Shown: one piece after another, positions 51,701 to 63,767 of the stretch | Position numbering within the stretch: the stretch's first letter is position 1 | Layout of the letters: every line of letters begins with the position of its first letter | NCBI GenBank assembly: GCA_914767715.1 | Contig: OU612074.1 | Coordinates: forward strand, 325,501-389,500 | Reading direction: 5' to 3' | Source: Membranipora membranacea | Taxonomy: Eukaryota > Bryozoa > Gymnolaemata > Cheilostomatida > Membraniporidae | Length of the DNA: 64,000 nucleotides | Position numbers and translations under genes: made by a program | Notes under the pieces: generated by a model | What the model was told of the DNA's origin: nothing | The model's input: the letters and a program-made list of their open reading frames with translations, nothing else | Database searches by the model: none

Positions 51701-54700
51701 GCGGACCCTCACATATTCTGATTAACACAATCAAGATACATATGTATATGTACAGCATGTGATCAGTGTGTGGAATATGAGCATGATTTAGTTGAGCCTA
51801 TTAGATTTATCCCCCCTGACCCCCTCACTCTTCTCTCCTATCTTACAGCTGGCCACTTCTTATGAAGATGATGATCCCCAGACCGAACTCCGACCTATGA
51901 TGATATTTACTGGTCCAGTTAAAAAGTAAGTCACTCCAGTAACCCCTCTATATTATATCCTTGCTGTGCTAGTTCTCAGTCTACTCACTGTGTCATCAAA
52001 CTGCTCTCCCTTCTTTGGGGAGGAAGGCACAGGATAGAAAGCAGAGCCCCTATAAACTGTGTACAATTGATAGTGTTCAAACTTGCGCATGCGACCTCCA
52101 ATTGCTCTTCTTAGTATTATATGCAGGTCTGTATTATTGAAAGCTCATATATGCAGTGAGAAACACTGAAAGTTTCTTCTGTGTGTAGAGTAGGTAGACT
52201 AGTTCTATCTCTAAGGCCCATTTTGTGTTTGACCCATGAGATAAGTTATAATTCTCACACTGTTGGTTTGTAGGATGTTTACATACCCATTCCCACCCGC
52301 CATAGGAGGCATTAAAGTAACTAATGAAGATTATTTCTGTCTGAACGACGGAGAATTCCTCAACGATATCGTCATCAGCTTCTACCTCAAATATCTCACA
52401 GAGCAGGTAAATATATAATATATCATATATCAAAGGACCATCCTCCCTCTATCTCCCTCTATCTCCCATCTCTCCCCCCCCCCCCTCCCTCAACACAGTT
52501 TTTGTTTGATAGGGTAGCGCCACACAGTATATCATAACACTTAGGAAACCACCGCTCAATCACCCCTAGCACCACCAGGGAACATAGACAGGGGTGTAGT
52601 ATTAGTGGTTAATTGCTGGGAGGGGGAGCACAACTCAAAGTATGAATACAGAGTTTTGTGAAACCCTAACCCTAGCAATATTAGGGACTGACTGTAGGCG
52701 GTGCTTCCCTCCTTCTGTTTGTGCTAGTAACATTTATCGCTGTTGTTGAGTATTGTTCTGAAGAGAGCTCTGTGAATGCTGTCGCAGGATATACTTCCTA
52801 GGGTTAAGTGTCATATTCTAAGTTTAAAAAATTGTGTGTGAATTTATTGTTTTCATTTTATTATTTCCAGCATTCAATATCTTATCATGGCATGGCCCTA
52901 CGTTAAATAAAAGTTGATGTATCTTTGAGTCGTCTTTATGCATGAATGAGCTGTTATTGTAGTCTGTGGATTTTCCCTTTGTTTATCAGGTGTTATCTGA
53001 AGCAGATAGAGAAAGGACGTTTGTATTCAGTTCTTTCTTCTATACCCGTCTAACACAACCATTCACTGGCCAGGCTGCCAAGGATACCAAAAAATCGTAA
53101 GTTTTCAGTTTAGATTAGGTTCAGGATTAGAGAATCTTTATAATGTGTAGAGTAGTACTACAACTGCTTATAAATAATTCACCCGATATCTAGGGACTTC
53201 TTTGTGCTCAAACATTAATGAAGGTGATCCCCTTCAGACCAGCTCATGATATCGAAGTCTACACTGTATAAGTTACAGTATCAAACTGCATAACAAATGA
53301 GATATAGCTGTTAGAAATACGCCTCAAGATTTTATTGCGTATTTTATCGGTTCCTTGTCAGCCTCATGTCTTAGACTTTGTGTTGGGATTTATTAGCTTT
53401 TGAATATAACTACAAATGTCATCAGTTCCCATAACTTGATTTAGGTGTAAGAATTTATGTTAACTTGTAATTCGTTGTATTACAAGAACGAGATTTTTTG
53501 CCAACTCAGTCAGATGTTTCATTATAGCCATCTTATCTTTGTTTCTGTTATATTATTGATAATAAGATTTTATGGTATTTTCAGGCCAGCTGAGAAGAGA
53601 CATTCTCGTATAAAGACATGGACTAAAAATGTGGATATCTTCTCTAAAGATTTCATAGTCGTGCCCATCAATGAACAGTAAGTCTCTGTCTGGGAGGCTG
53701 ATGTAATTTCTATTGTGATGGGATAAAGTCAGAACTAGCTACCATGGAGTGATATTAGTTTGAGTTTAGTACCAGTTATCATTAGCCTATGTGAGAGTCA
53801 ATGCGAAGAAATGAGATTTAGTAAAAGTTTTACACCTGTGCGAAATTGCAAACTTTTCCTCCTGCGCATGATTTACTCATGTAGGGTTATCTCAGATTTC
53901 TCAAAGTATACCCAATCCCGGCTACTACACACATTAAAATACTAAGTATGTCCCAATAACATCAGAAATTAGTTGAGGATAACCAGGTATCTCTGGGGTG
54001 CAGTAAGAAGGATGTATTGTGTCCTATATTTAGGATCATCGCTATTTTCTCCCGAATTTGCATAACGGCCGTTATAATTCATAAAGCATGATAAAACATT
54101 GCATTATGGGTGAGTTGTGTAACCCTTTGGCTGTGTTATTGTCTATTTTTAGCTCACATTGGCTGTGTTATTGTCTATTTTTAGCTCACATTGGTATTTA
54201 GCTATTATCTGTTATCCCCACCTGTTAGGAGAGATGAGCTCTGATGGTAATGGTGGTGAGGTTATTAGTTTACCTCGCAGTGCAGTCGTACAGGTGAGAC
54301 GCTCTCCTTATACTCAGGGTACTCACATGTACTCACCAGTCTAAGTCTGATCTGATTACCTGCTGAGTCATTCCTACTCAACTGCAGTCTAAGTATACAG
54401 ACTCAGCCCAGATCTCCGGTAGTGACATATTATTATCTGTCACCTCCCGACCGGCTGTGATTGATAATTGGTTGCCACTACCAGTGATCCTACAGGTCGG
54501 CTGCCGCCGACCCGCTCTAGAGGTAACAACTCAGGCATAATATGACTCATAATGAGATACTAGTGCTCCTAACAACCTGCATTAAAACACAGATAAACTT
54601 ATTATACCAAAGAGAAAAGTATACAGGCTCACTGATTCTCCTCTAAGGACAGCGCTCTATACAGCTGTAGTTTTATGTCAAAAAAGATAAGTTATACTTG

Positions 54701-57700
54701 ACTCAAAACCAAAAGAAATGTGTGAACATGCGTCCCATTTTAAATCGGTTGATAGTTCAATTGATTGATATCTTACTGTGACAGTTAAGCCTAGTATAGA
54801 TAAGTCTTGTGTCTTGGCTATACCGAGGGGGGGGGGGGTGTCCATCACCATCACAAGTCATGAATACAGTTCATGTTGCTGTGAATTCGTTTTCTTCTCT
54901 TATAACTCAGTTGATACAATTAGACAACAAACACATGTTAATGATTTGTTCAGGTTGGGTTGTTTTCATATTTTGACAAGTCAATGACCTAGATGTGAAC
55001 TAATGGTTGGATTATTTGAGAAGTCTGTTACCACCTGGGTGTGCGGAGATCAGCCGATACAAAGTGGCTAAAATTAGCCACAGTCATTAGTCGATATACA
55101 AATCAGTGACCCTGACCTCAGACAGATAACATCATGTAATTAAATGGAACATAAGATACACATGATGTTAGCAGTAAAATAAATGATTTCTTATCGTAAA
55201 CAATTATTTGACCTACATTACAACTTGAACATCAGTGCTATTTTAAAATAAAATGTTGTATGTTTTCTACATGGAAATATCACAGCTGTTTAAAACAAAC
55301 ACAAGTTAGCTTCACTTTGGGGATGCTGCAACGTTATCTTATAAACATTACGAAACCATTAGCCAACTACAATTCAACAGTAGCGTTATCGAATGGGTGT
55401 CCTCTATTGCAGTAAACAGGATTGGCTCCAGTCTAACTGGTCCATACTGCATGTTATATGAATATTGAGGGGTTTGAGCTTATTATTCTCACCAGGGGAT
55501 CAAAGACATATTCATTTTTGTTCCTGTTGGTTAATTTTATCTACAAGGGGCGTAACCAGCTTAGTGGTGGAGACAAGCTAAATTACCTCCCTCTGATACT
55601 GATACTGTAGGTCTGTCATAAGTTACTGTTTCGTTTTAGTCGCAGGTTCCTACAGGTGCTCCGCAGGTGGAGAAAGATAAACCCACAACAGTAGACACCC
55701 CTCAGGCAGATAACCCCCAGGTAGCCGCCCCTGTGGCTGTATTATCAGGGGGAGATGATAATGTCGTTAGCTCCACCACTACGGAGGAGATCTCTTCTAC
55801 TGCTGCTGCTGAAGCAACGGCTACATCAGAGAGGAAGGAGTCTACTGCTAGTGATGGTATCCCTCAATCTAATATAGCTCAACAGGTAAGCTAACATAGC
55901 TCACAGTGCTTACCTGTGTCAAACTTCCGCTAGAAGACTTCTACGTCAAGCCGCTTCAACTTTACCACAGCTTTAATTTTAATATTTGGCCACATACATT
56001 GATGACTTCAGATAAATAACACTGTTAGAGCTGCTCAATTCTACTCTGCTCAAACTTAATTTTGTCCTCCCGAACTTGAAACCTGATTGCGGCCTAATCA
56101 TGCTCATGCATATTTAGCAATATTTTCTGGGATCAGTCCAAAATAGATAATTATGATGATGGTATATCAATAATTGATAATCACGAGAGCTCTAACTATT
56201 TATTACCCCAATTTTCAGCCTGGCTTTCTCAGCGATTCAAAACATTTCAGCTAACAGATTAACCTTGAGCAATCTCCTAACACCTAACACTGTATAGGCA
56301 TGTGATTGGTTTATTCAGCAGCCTCAGCCCTCTGATTCTCAAACCTCGGGTGTTGACACCACCGTCCCTCCAATATCTGCAGACACATCTCACTCTACAT
56401 TATCACAAGAGGTGTCTAGTGGTAGTATCCAAGAAGTTACTCCCACCCAACCAAGCTTTGACCAATCACAGCAAGCCGCAAGCTCTGACCAATCACAGCC
56501 AGCCGCAGCTAATTCTAGTCAATCACGACCGTCTGCAGCTCCTAATGTTACCCAATCAGCATCCAGCACTGCCACAGCTAGCGCTTCTACAAGCAAGACC
56601 AGCACAAATAGTACTGAGGTATGTGCTTATATAATTCTGCTTCATCATTGATGACAAGCAATAAAACATCTCTCTCTTATATAAATCAGTTACCGTCTGG
56701 AAACGGTGCTCCTTGTAAATCATGATTTAGGCTGGCCACTGTGTCTCCTCAAATCCATCATACCCACTGTATGCTCAGCCTTAGATTTAAAAAGAACCTG
56801 AGATAACTAATATAATGAACAATAGATAAGCCTTGGGTAAGCAGGCTATCTCATAGGTGATGCATTTTGTGTTGTAAATGTTGGTGTCACTGTATTCCTT
56901 TCATCTCAAAGTTGTAATGCATTCTGTTTTATCGGGGGATGCTAAATTGGAGGCCTTAAACTATATTAGATATGGTTCGAACTGATGCCAGGTAGTAAAA
57001 CATTTAGACCATTACACCACTTCTATGTCTGTCTATACCATAAATCCAAACAGCAGAGCACTCATCCCATCGTCGATAGGCTATCAAATCAGACCTCTCA
57101 CTATTGAGGCAGATCTTGTGGTTAGTGATTGTGGATCTCAAACAAAGGTTTGCAGATCTGTGTGTGTCAACAGCGTCAAACAACCTGCTTTTTATCAGCA
57201 GCTTCTTCACTGTTGATTAACAAGATTGTACCACCATTCTGCACTGTTTTTTCGATCCCATGGCTTCAGTTGGTTTTCAAATTAGCATCAAAGTAAGATT
57301 TGCTTTTACCTCAGGTGGTAGATAAGAGCGGCCTGCCAGCTGATCTCTTCGGCTTTGACAGCTCAGACGATGAGGATTCACCAAAAGAGGGCAATATTTT
57401 ACCTGCTAACCGTCACGGTAAAATACTCAAACGGTAAGTTATCAATATTTTACCCACTGACCGTCGTAAAATATTACATTAAAAGCAAAACCAACACTAC
57501 TGTGACTTGTGCCAAAGGATCAATTTACCTAAGCTGCTACTCAGGAGATTTATGCTGGCCCTAACTAACCTGTAACATGCAACCAAGCAGTTCTAATTTT
57601 TGGGCCGTTACATCAATAGATTGCAAAGAAGATGGTAATCCTCTAATTGTTCTAGAAAACCTTCCGCAAGATTGGACAATCCTTTGCCGTACTTGCGCTT

Positions 57701-60700
57701 AGGCTCTGGGAAATGGCCAAGATTTCAGATTGGTTGAAAGTCACATAGCAACCAAGTTCACAGATTCCTCATATTCCTTTACTTTGACCTTTTACCTTCA
57801 CTATTCTTATTCCTGATTGGCTCTTTATTTTGAAGGCCATGTATTCTGATATTTGATTCGCTGGCTGGACCAGGTCACGGTCCAGTGATCAGAGCGTTAC
57901 GTGATTACCTGAGTGAGGAGTGGAAGGCTCGTAAGGGCACAGAGAGATCGTTCGGTAAGGAGGTGGTGCGAGGAGCTAATGTCAAGTGTCCACAGCAGAA
58001 TAACTACAGTGACTGTGGGATATACTTACTTCAGTATGTAGAGCAGTTCTTCAAGGTGAGTACATACACAAAGTATAATACTGTGTCAGAGCGAAAATAA
58101 TAGGCCTGTTGTATTGCCAATGTCCAACTCAGGTTCATCTTGGTTAGTTGGGCATAATGGGTTTTTTTTCTAATTCCTAAACTGCGATATCATAGAAGCA
58201 ATATGTTTGAGAAACTATTTTGAAGGACATGAGGCCAGTTTGCTTCAATTTCTTTGGAAGGATATAACCTAGATAATTTCATTGCCAAGTTTGTATTTGT
58301 CCTGTGTGATAATTGATGCCTAGAGCAAGCATTCCTTCAAGACATGATTTAAAAACTACCTAATGTTTGAATGAAAATATTGCTTCAGTCATTCTATACT
58401 CTGGATTCTCCAAAACAGGCGACCTTCCCACATATAGTTTGTTTGTTTATGACCGCTTAGGGAAAACATTGTCTGGTGTTTGTTTGTTGTCTTTATTAGA
58501 TGAAATTGAAGGACATTGCTTATTTCATGAACTCCAATATAAATATCCATAGGCGACTATGTAGACTTAAGTGTCTCTCCTAATTAATCGAAGGAGAACG
58601 ATTACATGTGTAATGCATAGTTCGATGTTGTGATTGCAGGATCCCATCAAGGACTGGGCGATTCCAATGAAATGTCTGGCTAATTGGTTTGACTATCCAG
58701 TTATAAAGAGGAAAAGATCAGAAATAATGAAACTCATGAGCCAGATTGAGGCTGAGTTCCAAAACACACTAGCTGCAAAGAAGGGGCATGGCAGAGGCAC
58801 CCGCGCATCAACAAAAGAGGCAGTAGAAGCGAGTAAGCCTAAGGAGACTACACATCACACTTCTATCCCAGAAGCCTTAGGTTAGTGTGGGATAGATTTA
58901 CTGTTTGATGATCCGAGACATGTCACATGACATGTCACATGACATGTCACATGACATGTCACATGATCTGAGACATGTCGCATGATATGTCGCATAGAAC
59001 ATACGATGAGACATCCGATTTTAATCAAATTTTTAATCAACATTTATTTTCAATAAATGGGAAGATTTAACAGTATAATGTTCCGATGACTTAATCTTTC
59101 ATCTGCAGTGTTGCATGTATTAACTGGGTGTATAGGCTAATGTCTTATAGTTGGAGCAAGGCCTCTTAGGGAACGTCAGTCATAGCAGTATCGTGAATCT
59201 GTTATGTAATTATGCCCCTTGCCTTGATGACTGCCAATAACCGTTTAACCATTTCTCACCTATTATAGGACTCGCTCCATCAAACAGACCAGTTACAGCA
59301 GACAGCCACAAACCAGCAGCACAGACAGAAGGTGTGAGTAACGAGGACAGTGCTGTAGTCGAGCTGGATAACGAATCAGAGACTAGCAGTGCCACAGCTA
59401 CAAACAGGCGAGTTTTCTCTAGGGTTTTCCCACAGAGATAATTGCGTACAAACTTTATAATCAGCTCTATCTGGCTAAGTGCCTATGTTCCCCATTGCCA
59501 CTTCATAGGAACTGTGCTCCAGCGCTCACAGAGTGCTTGCAAGCTTCGTAATTCGTGGTTTTCACCCAAATATCTTGGTGTGATTGGATTCCACTTGTAT
59601 TCATAGGCACCCTCACCCTCACCGAGCAACAAGACAGTTTTGGTTCATAAAAATCGCACACATTGCAATGTAAGCTAAGGACCATGCTTACTTATCCCTC
59701 ATATTCATAACACAGCAAATAGTCTAAGCACCATGCTTACTTACTCACAGCTTACTTATTGCTTATATTCTATTTCGCAGTGTTGATGAGGCACCTGTCA
59801 ATAAGAAATCCAGATCAGATGATGGAGCAGAGGCTACACCAAGTGAAGCTGGAGCTGATCATCCAGGTACAGATAAGTATATAGTCATACTTTATAATCA
59901 CAATGTGTAACAGGTCCAAAGAGATCTAAGGGTGCTAAAGGCCTCGCTAATATTCTGTATACTATACTATATCGTTGACTGTTTAACACGTTTGACTTGC
60001 GTGGAGGCTCAAAGAACTTGTTGGATAATCTTAAATGAAGGTGTAGCACACTTTTACTACTGCTGCAACACAGGGAAATGTGTCCTTATTGAATTCTGTA
60101 TAAGTACCTCAAAGATAACTAATCGATGCTTCAATCATTAATCAGTCACCCAATTGGCAAGTAATCTGCAGAGACTGACCAAGGAGTTAAAGTCTTGAAC
60201 CCCTTGGACTGACAGACCAAGTCAGGGAGTGAGATTAATGGGCTAGTTGATGCTGTCATAACTTGTAACTGGTGACACAGTAAAACCATCACTATTTCAC
60301 CTAGCTACTTGATTTCATACCCTGATTTAGACAATCAGTTCATGTAGATTATTTGCCCATGTGGTGATATTTTGAGATTGAAGCCTCAATCAATTGTTTT
60401 TGAGCTAAACATGAAACATTAAGTATATTAATACTTTATTATCTCAGGCACAGTCAGAGAGCAGAGATCTGAGGATACACCAGCCAATCAGCTATCAGAA
60501 TTTGCTGAACAGAAGGCGGAGCTTGTACCAGCCAATCAGATCACTGAGCTGAATAGATCTCAAGAAGAAGAAATGGAGGTAAATATTTCAATCAGATATT
60601 GGGTTGTGTTTCCAAGCTGTATCATTCATAAATATAGTAGAGTCATTGTTTGAACCGAGATCTATCTGGAGTGACTCCAATTAGTAAGGCTTTTTGAAAT

Positions 60701-61637
60701 ATGGCATCTATTTGTTCAAAATAAACTTGCTCAAAAGCATTGGTCTATTGGTTTTTCAATTACTCAAATTTATTTACAAATCGCTCACTCCTCAGACTTA
60801 TAGTTCCACTGATTGAGTGTGGAACCTCTGGCAGGTCTCACTCACCTCCACCTCCTCCCTATCTCCCTTTTTCCTCCCTTTTTTCAGCTTCCTTCACCCA
60901 GTAAACTTTTTAAGCTTCTAGTTGCAAAAAAAACTATGTTTTCCTACCCCCATAGCACATATACCTAAATATAATTGCCTATTAACATACTATCTCTCCT
61001 CGTTCGGATAAAGTGCAACAATATTATTTGTAAAACCAGGTAAAATTACGCATTTCATAATATGAACGCTCTAGTTTTGGCTTAAAATAAATGACAACAA
61101 GGGCCAAATTACACCTTCACTACGGGGCGCGCAGAGTGGTACTCCGGGTCTGGAGTTCGTCCGCGGAGACCTCCTGATTTCTGGGTCTACCAACTTGTCA
61201 TGTATGCACTCACTTAGCAATTAGTGAAAAAATAGTGATTATTATTATTGTGATCCGTTTATTGTCTTCTTCATTCAACGGCAGTCACAGTCAGACTCAG
61301 CCTTTTGTATTACATCTTGATGACTGTTTTGTTGCAGGTAAAAGAGGACACATCAGTTGAATTGTTTGATGTTAACACTGAGACCTCTAGAAGTGCAGAC
61401 ATGGAGACGTCCTCAATTAACCCACTAAGTATCCCTGCTGCCTCCAGTAATCCATGTGTCACCCCTCAGACCACCCAGGGTGTGACCCCTCCGACCACAC
61501 ACGATGTAGAGATGAGACAGCAGGCAGCGATCCACACACAGCAGTCTGTCAGTGAAGAGGCTATGCAGGTAGAGAGCAGCTCACCTGTCAAACATAATGA
61601 TACTGATGACTCAGATATGCAGACTGACGCAGCGTAG
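42738..61637 (+). CDS. SENP6/7-like SUMO-specific cysteine protease (Ulp2 clade, peptidase C48)
   Basis: Removes SUMO, in the SENP6/7 clade chiefly from poly-SUMO chains. Exons: 42738(or 42754)-42919, 43381-43426, 43616-43814, 44360-44454, 44828-45018, 45340-45474, 46056-46323, 47418-47615, 48085-48244, 48777-49036, 49619-49871, 50440-50622, 51022-51115, 51431-51545, 51849-51925, 52274-52406, 52990-53096, 53585-53677, 54185-54293, 54388-54522, 55640-55885, 56319-56618, 57315-57433, 57836-58055, 58640-58880, 59269-59407, 59781-59866, 60448-60578, 61338-61637 (TAG). Total 1,605 codons from the ATG at 42738; human SENP6 and SENP7 are about 1,100 aa. Residues 1-350 are Gln-rich. A motif CSNCG...CDYC (about 380-400) looks like a zinc ribbon. 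Catalytic blocks: [20 protein letters not shown], then [11 protein letters not shown] (His about 932), IFDSLAGPG (Asp about 1240) and [16 protein letters not shown] (Cys about 1293). About 300 residues rich in Ser, Thr, Ala and Gln separate His from Asp. The tail is acidic. An ATG 42738 start or splicing at 42754 are both possible; exon 6 could begin at 45329, but only 45340 keeps the frame. Confidence 0.92.
43150..43280. repeat. Imperfect inverted repeat in SENP intron 1
   Basis: Left arm CCTATCTTGCCAAGCTTTGT then CAGTGGGGG (43150-43192). Right arm CCCCCACCGTACAAAGCTTG then TCAAGACAGGCTAGAGCC (43239-43279). The right arm resembles a segment inside the MITE at 16.8 kb (CAAAGCTTGTTAAGACTGGC), so both may belong to one repeat family. 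Confidence 0.65.
47303..47475 (+). repeat. Triplicated 3' splice site and exon start in SENP gene
   Basis: Three head-to-tail copies begin at 47303 (57 bp), 47360 (58 bp) and 47418. Each has a polypyrimidine/AG acceptor followed by CCGTTTGAC(A/G)GTAGATTT. Copies 1 and 2 encode VCSNSG, and only copy 3 encodes the zinc-ribbon Cys pair VCSNCG. The 58-bp second unit shifts the frame, so an exon starting at copy 1 or 2 meets TGA in copy 3. Confidence 0.93.
49300..49565 (+). mobile_element. tRNA-derived SINE in a SENP intron
   Basis: Head GGAGGTGGCTCAGTTGGTCA (A box) and GTGGGTTCGAATCCCAC (B box) spaced like a pol III promoter, then a body with CCCGGGTGTGCGCCGACCTG and CTTGCCATTAAGGC. A diverged copy of the body lies at 63.8 kb. 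The head does not close an acceptor stem, so I call it a SINE rather than a tRNA gene. Confidence 0.75.
54129..54192 (+). repeat. 32-bp tandem duplication spanning a SENP splice acceptor
   Basis: 54129-54160 and 54161-54192 are identical and each contains TGTCTATTTTTAG followed by CTCACATT. The second acceptor (exon from 54185) gives the catalytic-His block SHWYLAII in frame. The first would insert 32 nt and shift the frame. Confidence 0.95.
58919..58966. repeat. Four 12-bp tandem copies CATGTCACATGA
   Basis: Four exact copies in a SENP intron, followed by diverged relatives (ATGTCGCATGA) up to 58995. Confidence 0.93.
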
Positions 61638-63588
61638 AGACTATTCTGTGATCTAGTGAGTCACTCAGTCACGGACAACTCTCTAAGATATATCTCATCT
61701 TAGTGTTGCCAATTTTCTGTACAGTAGTAAGCCAACTAGCTTTTGATTGGATAGCCACAGTTTTTTTCTTCAGACAGTAAGGTTGGGGGGCGTGTTAGTT
61801 ACTGCCCGATATGCGGTCAGCAGCTGACCTCACTCTACATATGGATTATCTGTGCCCAGTTATACCCTTGTTATCCCGATAGCGGGATCGTTGTGTCGGG
61901 TTTTGGTTTCCTCTTTTGTTTTCTTTTACTACTCTAAGGTCACCATTGTACAGTCTTAGTATCATCCATGTTTGTATTTGTAAGATTTATATTTCCTCTT
62001 GAATCTTATCCTGAGCGACCATTAGTATCATATTATTGTCGTGGTGAGATTGTCGCGGTGTATTACTACATATCCTGTTGTATTATTACGTAAGGGCTTA
62101 TATCTTCACCAATCTTACAAGTGTTTACTGATGTCGCTGTGTTGATACGGCTGTCACATTGAAATCCTCCACACGCAAAAAACTGTTTTGAGAGTTGTAT
62201 TGTTTTAGGGATCTTATGTAATGTCCAATATGATGCTGTGTAAATTCTGAGAATTTTGCTGGAATACTGCCAAAATATTTGTTTAGTTGGATTTATATCA
62301 AATATTGTTGATGTTTTTGGTATGGGTAAACACAACATTGAATAAAATAAACAAATGAATATTGCAAAATAACTGATCCGGATTTATATCAGGGATATAG
62401 ACAAAGCCGTTACGATAAAGTAATATCTAAACTTGCCACAAAAAAGTGACCTGAACATTACATGGAATTCTTTTATATTCTGTGCTCAACAATATTTCAC
62501 TCATAGTACGCTCTTCAGCATGGAAAGTTATATCCAGGTTTCGATGTAACCGTCACAATTTTTACTTCAGATCTAGACTCGTTCTTCTATTTCCACAAAC
62601 TAATAAATCAGTCCTCATAATCAGCAGTCCGACCGTCCCCGGCTGGTATACTCGGTGATTACCTCTGCTGACCGCGGTAAGCGTTTGATTCACTTCAGAT
62701 ATGGTTGGCAATACTTAAGTTGACTTTAGGTGTGGTAGCTTTACTTTGGCAATGAAATAGGAATTTATGAAAAAGATTACAAAGAAATAGCATGGGAATA
62801 AACCGGATCCAGGCAACCCTTGCTCTTTAAATCGATTTTGAATGGGTTGTTTTGCGGTAAACAGTTCTTAATCCAAACACACTGCAAGAAATAGTCAACA
62901 AATTATGTTGCAATTGGCAAAAGCGTGTCATTAAAATATGACTGCCGAAAATAGCAGGATGTAAAACTGAACACAGCTCACCTTTAAATTCATAATCCGC
63001 AGACCATCTGTTCATTCAGCTCCGGAGACTACGAGTGTCAACAAAGATTACAGCTTCTATACATCTGTGATTTAATCTACCTCGCCTGAAGAAAGATTTC
63101 AAACTGCTGCCATAAGTTTGAAATACCTGAACAGGAAGTGACCTCACTATGCTCGCTAAACTGATCTTATGTGGTATATATGACTTGTATGACTTGTAGT
63201 GCGAAATTAAGTTGATTTCACTTTTGATTGATATTTGGGATGATGTTTTAGTCCGAAATCAGGATCTGTACGGTAGTATTCATATTAACAACAACGGTTG
63301 TTCTCTTTTCACTGTGGTGCCCTCTGAGATTTTAAACTGAAGTAAGTGATCCACCAGAAGTATCCCACATTTAACTCTACACTAGAATGCAGACTATAAA
63401 TAATATCGGAGTGAAGTTAAAAAATCAGCTGCATTCTAAGTGATCTGATTGAATACACTGAGCAAAATAATTTTTCCCAATTCTTTTTGCGATGTGATTC
63501 GGACCTTGGATTTAGCAGCAGCTCAGATTCTGAATATCTTAGGTGTTAGAATTCCTTCAAATAAGCGCCTTATTTAAATTTTCTACAG
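61638..63588. other. SENP 3' UTR and intergenic gap
   Basis: The first 700 bases after the SENP stop are the likely 3' UTR, ending near the AATAAA at 62341. The rest shows no coding exon that I can support; a first exon (signal peptide) of the Ly6-like gene might lie here or in the 5' part of the gap. Confidence 0.5.
62341..62346 (+). terminator. Candidate poly(A) signal of the SENP gene
   Basis: AATAAA, overlapped by a second AATAAA-like word (AAATAAAC), 704 bases after the stop codon. Motif only; no cleavage data. Confidence 0.4.
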
Positions 63589-63767
63589 CGATGTTTATCG
63601 GTACAGCAGCAGGAGTTACATGCTATCACTGTTACAAGTCAAACTGTAGATATAACTTTGAGAAGGATGATGACGTGAAGCTGTCTTCTATCCGTAAATG
63701 TGGACAAGGAACAGACAGATGTTTTATTTACTTTCTAAGAGATAACTATAGAGTCAATAAAGGTCAA
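63589..63767 (+). CDS. Ly6/uPAR (three-finger) domain exon, partial gene
   Basis: Secreted or GPI-anchored proteins of this family fold into a three-finger domain held by disulphides. The exon starts after TTTTCTACAG at 63589 and likely ends at 63767 before GTCAGT (an earlier donor at 63762 is also possible). It encodes MFIGTAAGVTCYHCYKSNCR, then RKCGQGTDRCFIYFLRDNYR. The Cys pattern C-x2-C-x4-C followed by KCGQGTDRCF is typical of the first part of a Ly6/uPAR domain. The remaining Cys and the CCxxxxCN end are expected in later exons outside the window. The region before CYHC is hydrophobic and could be the end of a signal peptide encoded across the junction. Confidence 0.6.

Noticed and set aside
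61120-61195. Possible pol III-type boxes (GCGCAGAGTGG and GGAGTTCGTCC)
   Set aside because: Too little sequence identity and no defined SINE body; left uncalled.
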